This document shows, piece after piece, positions 5,276 through 5,941 of a stretch of 5,941 nt of DNA (position 1 is the stretch's first letter; every line of letters begins with the position of its first letter). Position numbers and translations under genes: made by a program. This stretch comes from an uncultured Phycisphaerae bacterium (GTDB taxonomy: Bacteria; Planctomycetota; Phycisphaerae; Phycisphaerales; SM1A02). Below the pieces are notes generated by a model, which did no database searches, was not told the DNA's origin, and worked only from the letters and a program-made list of their open reading frames with translations. The stretch lies in the NCBI GenBank assembly GCA_937899935.1, contig CALCOW010000171.1, positions 1 through 5,941 of the forward strand, in the 5' to 3' direction.

Positions 5276-5941
5276 TCAGGATCTTGACGCTGATGACCAG
5301 ACACCAGCCAATGGAGCTGGCTGACGACAGCCTGTGACCTGAGGCAGGGTGATGGCAATGCCATCACTGCTCAAGATGCCCAAAGCGGCCATGGCGGCCG
5401 CCTCACGTGCTTCGATTGGCATTCCGAGTTCGCTGGTGAGACGCAATGGCATCTTGAGTTGCTGGTCCAGGAATTGAATTAAAGCACGATTGTGCGCCCC
5501 ACCGCCAGCCACCAGAACCTCGCTAAGCGGACTGCTTGCAACAGCTTCTTGCAACGCTCCTGCAATGCTGGCTGCCACTGCAGCAGTTGCGGTTGCTTGA
5601 GCATCATCAGGAGTCAAAGGCGTAAACAACGCTTCAAGACATTCGGGCAATTCATCACCCGATCCCAGCGATCGTTTTTGTTGTCTTTGGTCGCAAAGCA
5701 CTTTGACGGCAGCATCAAGTGCACGACTGTTGATATGACCTCTTAAGGCAGCCGTACCATGATGATCATACGAACAGCCCAATCGTGATCGTGCCAAGGC
5801 ATCAAGGAGTTGATTGCAGCTACAACAGTCAAAGCCAGCGATGTCGCTAATACTGGCATTTGCACCAGCAGCAGGAAGTAACGTCACATTCGCAAAGCCG
5901 CCGAGGTTTAAGATCACTCTTGAAGGCACTCCTAATGCTCC
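5276..5941 (-). CDS. anmK: Anhydro-N-acetylmuramic acid kinase, C-terminal part (5' end outside window)
   Basis: A cytoplasmic kinase of peptidoglycan recycling that opens and phosphorylates 1,6-anhydro-MurNAc to MurNAc-6-phosphate using ATP. The last 221 residues are visible of a family length near 370. The frame runs open to base 5941, so the GTG at 5929 is an internal codon (it lies in a conserved GALGVPS context) and not the start. Motifs by visible residue: VILNLGGFANVTLLP (9-23), matching the family NLGGxxNxT signature; GFD (36-38), whose Asp aligns with the catalytic base of characterised AnmK; YDHHGTAA; a SLGSGDELP region corresponding to the KSTGRE-like motif; DAQATATAAVAASIA; EVLVAGGGAHN, the C-terminal ATPase-fold glycine motif; and a late VTGCRQPAP. 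The usual glycine-rich GPGN after GFD is replaced: here the run is GFDCCSCN. Stop TGA at 5276-5278. recA follows on the same strand after 204 bp, probably as a separate transcript. Family assignment is strong; activity is less certain given the motif change. Confidence 0.88.
   Translation of the reverse strand, partial: GALGVPSRVILNLGGFANVTLLPAAGANASISDIAGFDCCSCNQLLDALARSRLGCSYDHHGTAALRGHINSRALDAAVKVLCDQRQQKRSLGSGDELPECLEALFTPLTPDDAQATATAAVAASIAGALQEAVASSPLSEVLVAGGGAHNRALIQFLDQQLKMPLRLTSELGMPIEAREAAAMAALGILSSDGIAITLPQVTGCRQPAPLAGVWSSASRS

Noticed and set aside
5104..5367. Minus-strand 87-codon open frame between anmK and recA
   Set aside because: It overlaps the end of anmK by about 90 bases, has no clear ribosome binding site at its start or at its internal Met, and shows no recognisable domain; its composition looks like chance.
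5276..5929. Taking the GTG at 5929 as the anmK start
   Set aside because: The frame stays open to the window edge with family-like residues before it, and the N-terminal kinase domain would be missing; it is a truncated view, not a short gene.

Overview
The window reads as an ordinary bacterial chromosome segment of about 50% G+C (by eye), with no mobile element, CRISPR array or phage gene. The best lineage guess is Planctomycetota or a PVC relative, at low confidence. It rests on the character of the RecA core (for example the RVRARVVKNK and APPFRDAEFDIM stretches and a long lysine-rich N-terminus) and on tRNA genes that do not encode CCA. No rRNA or other firm taxonomic marker is present.

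Layout. Bases 1-770 (+) are the C-terminal two thirds of a NifS/IscS-type cysteine desulfurase. A good promoter overlapping its stop codon serves a tRNA-Lys(CUU) gene (826-898). Between that tRNA and a tRNA-Leu(CAG) gene (3580-3665), on the opposite strand, lie two tandem paralogous transporters of the YbfB/YjiJ family of the major facilitator superfamily (MFS). The upstream copy is 2324-3502 and the downstream copy is 1048-2262. Their substrate is unknown and no enzyme or regulator accompanies them. Next, on the minus strand and convergent with tRNA-Leu, is recA (3776-5071), separated from the tRNA by a strong hairpin at 3695-3727. Upstream of recA, also on the minus strand and cut by the window edge, is the C-terminal part of anhydro-N-acetylmuramic acid kinase (anmK, 5276-5941).

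How the parts relate. The genes are mostly independent housekeeping functions: sulfur mobilisation, two tRNAs for G-ending codons, homologous recombination and SOS, and peptidoglycan recycling. The transporter pair is the only obvious accessory element. No intergenic gap exceeds about 205 bases. The gaps are 771-825, 899-1047, 2263-2323, 3503-3579, 3666-3775 and 5072-5275, and most hold a promoter, a hairpin or a repeat described below.

Most worth a second look: a cluster of same-orientation GAACA motifs just upstream of recA, which may be an unusual SOS operator; the roughly 67-residue basic extension on RecA, supported by a good ribosome binding site; and an altered nucleotide/sugar-site motif in AnmK. 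I did not find evidence of a new multi-gene system here.
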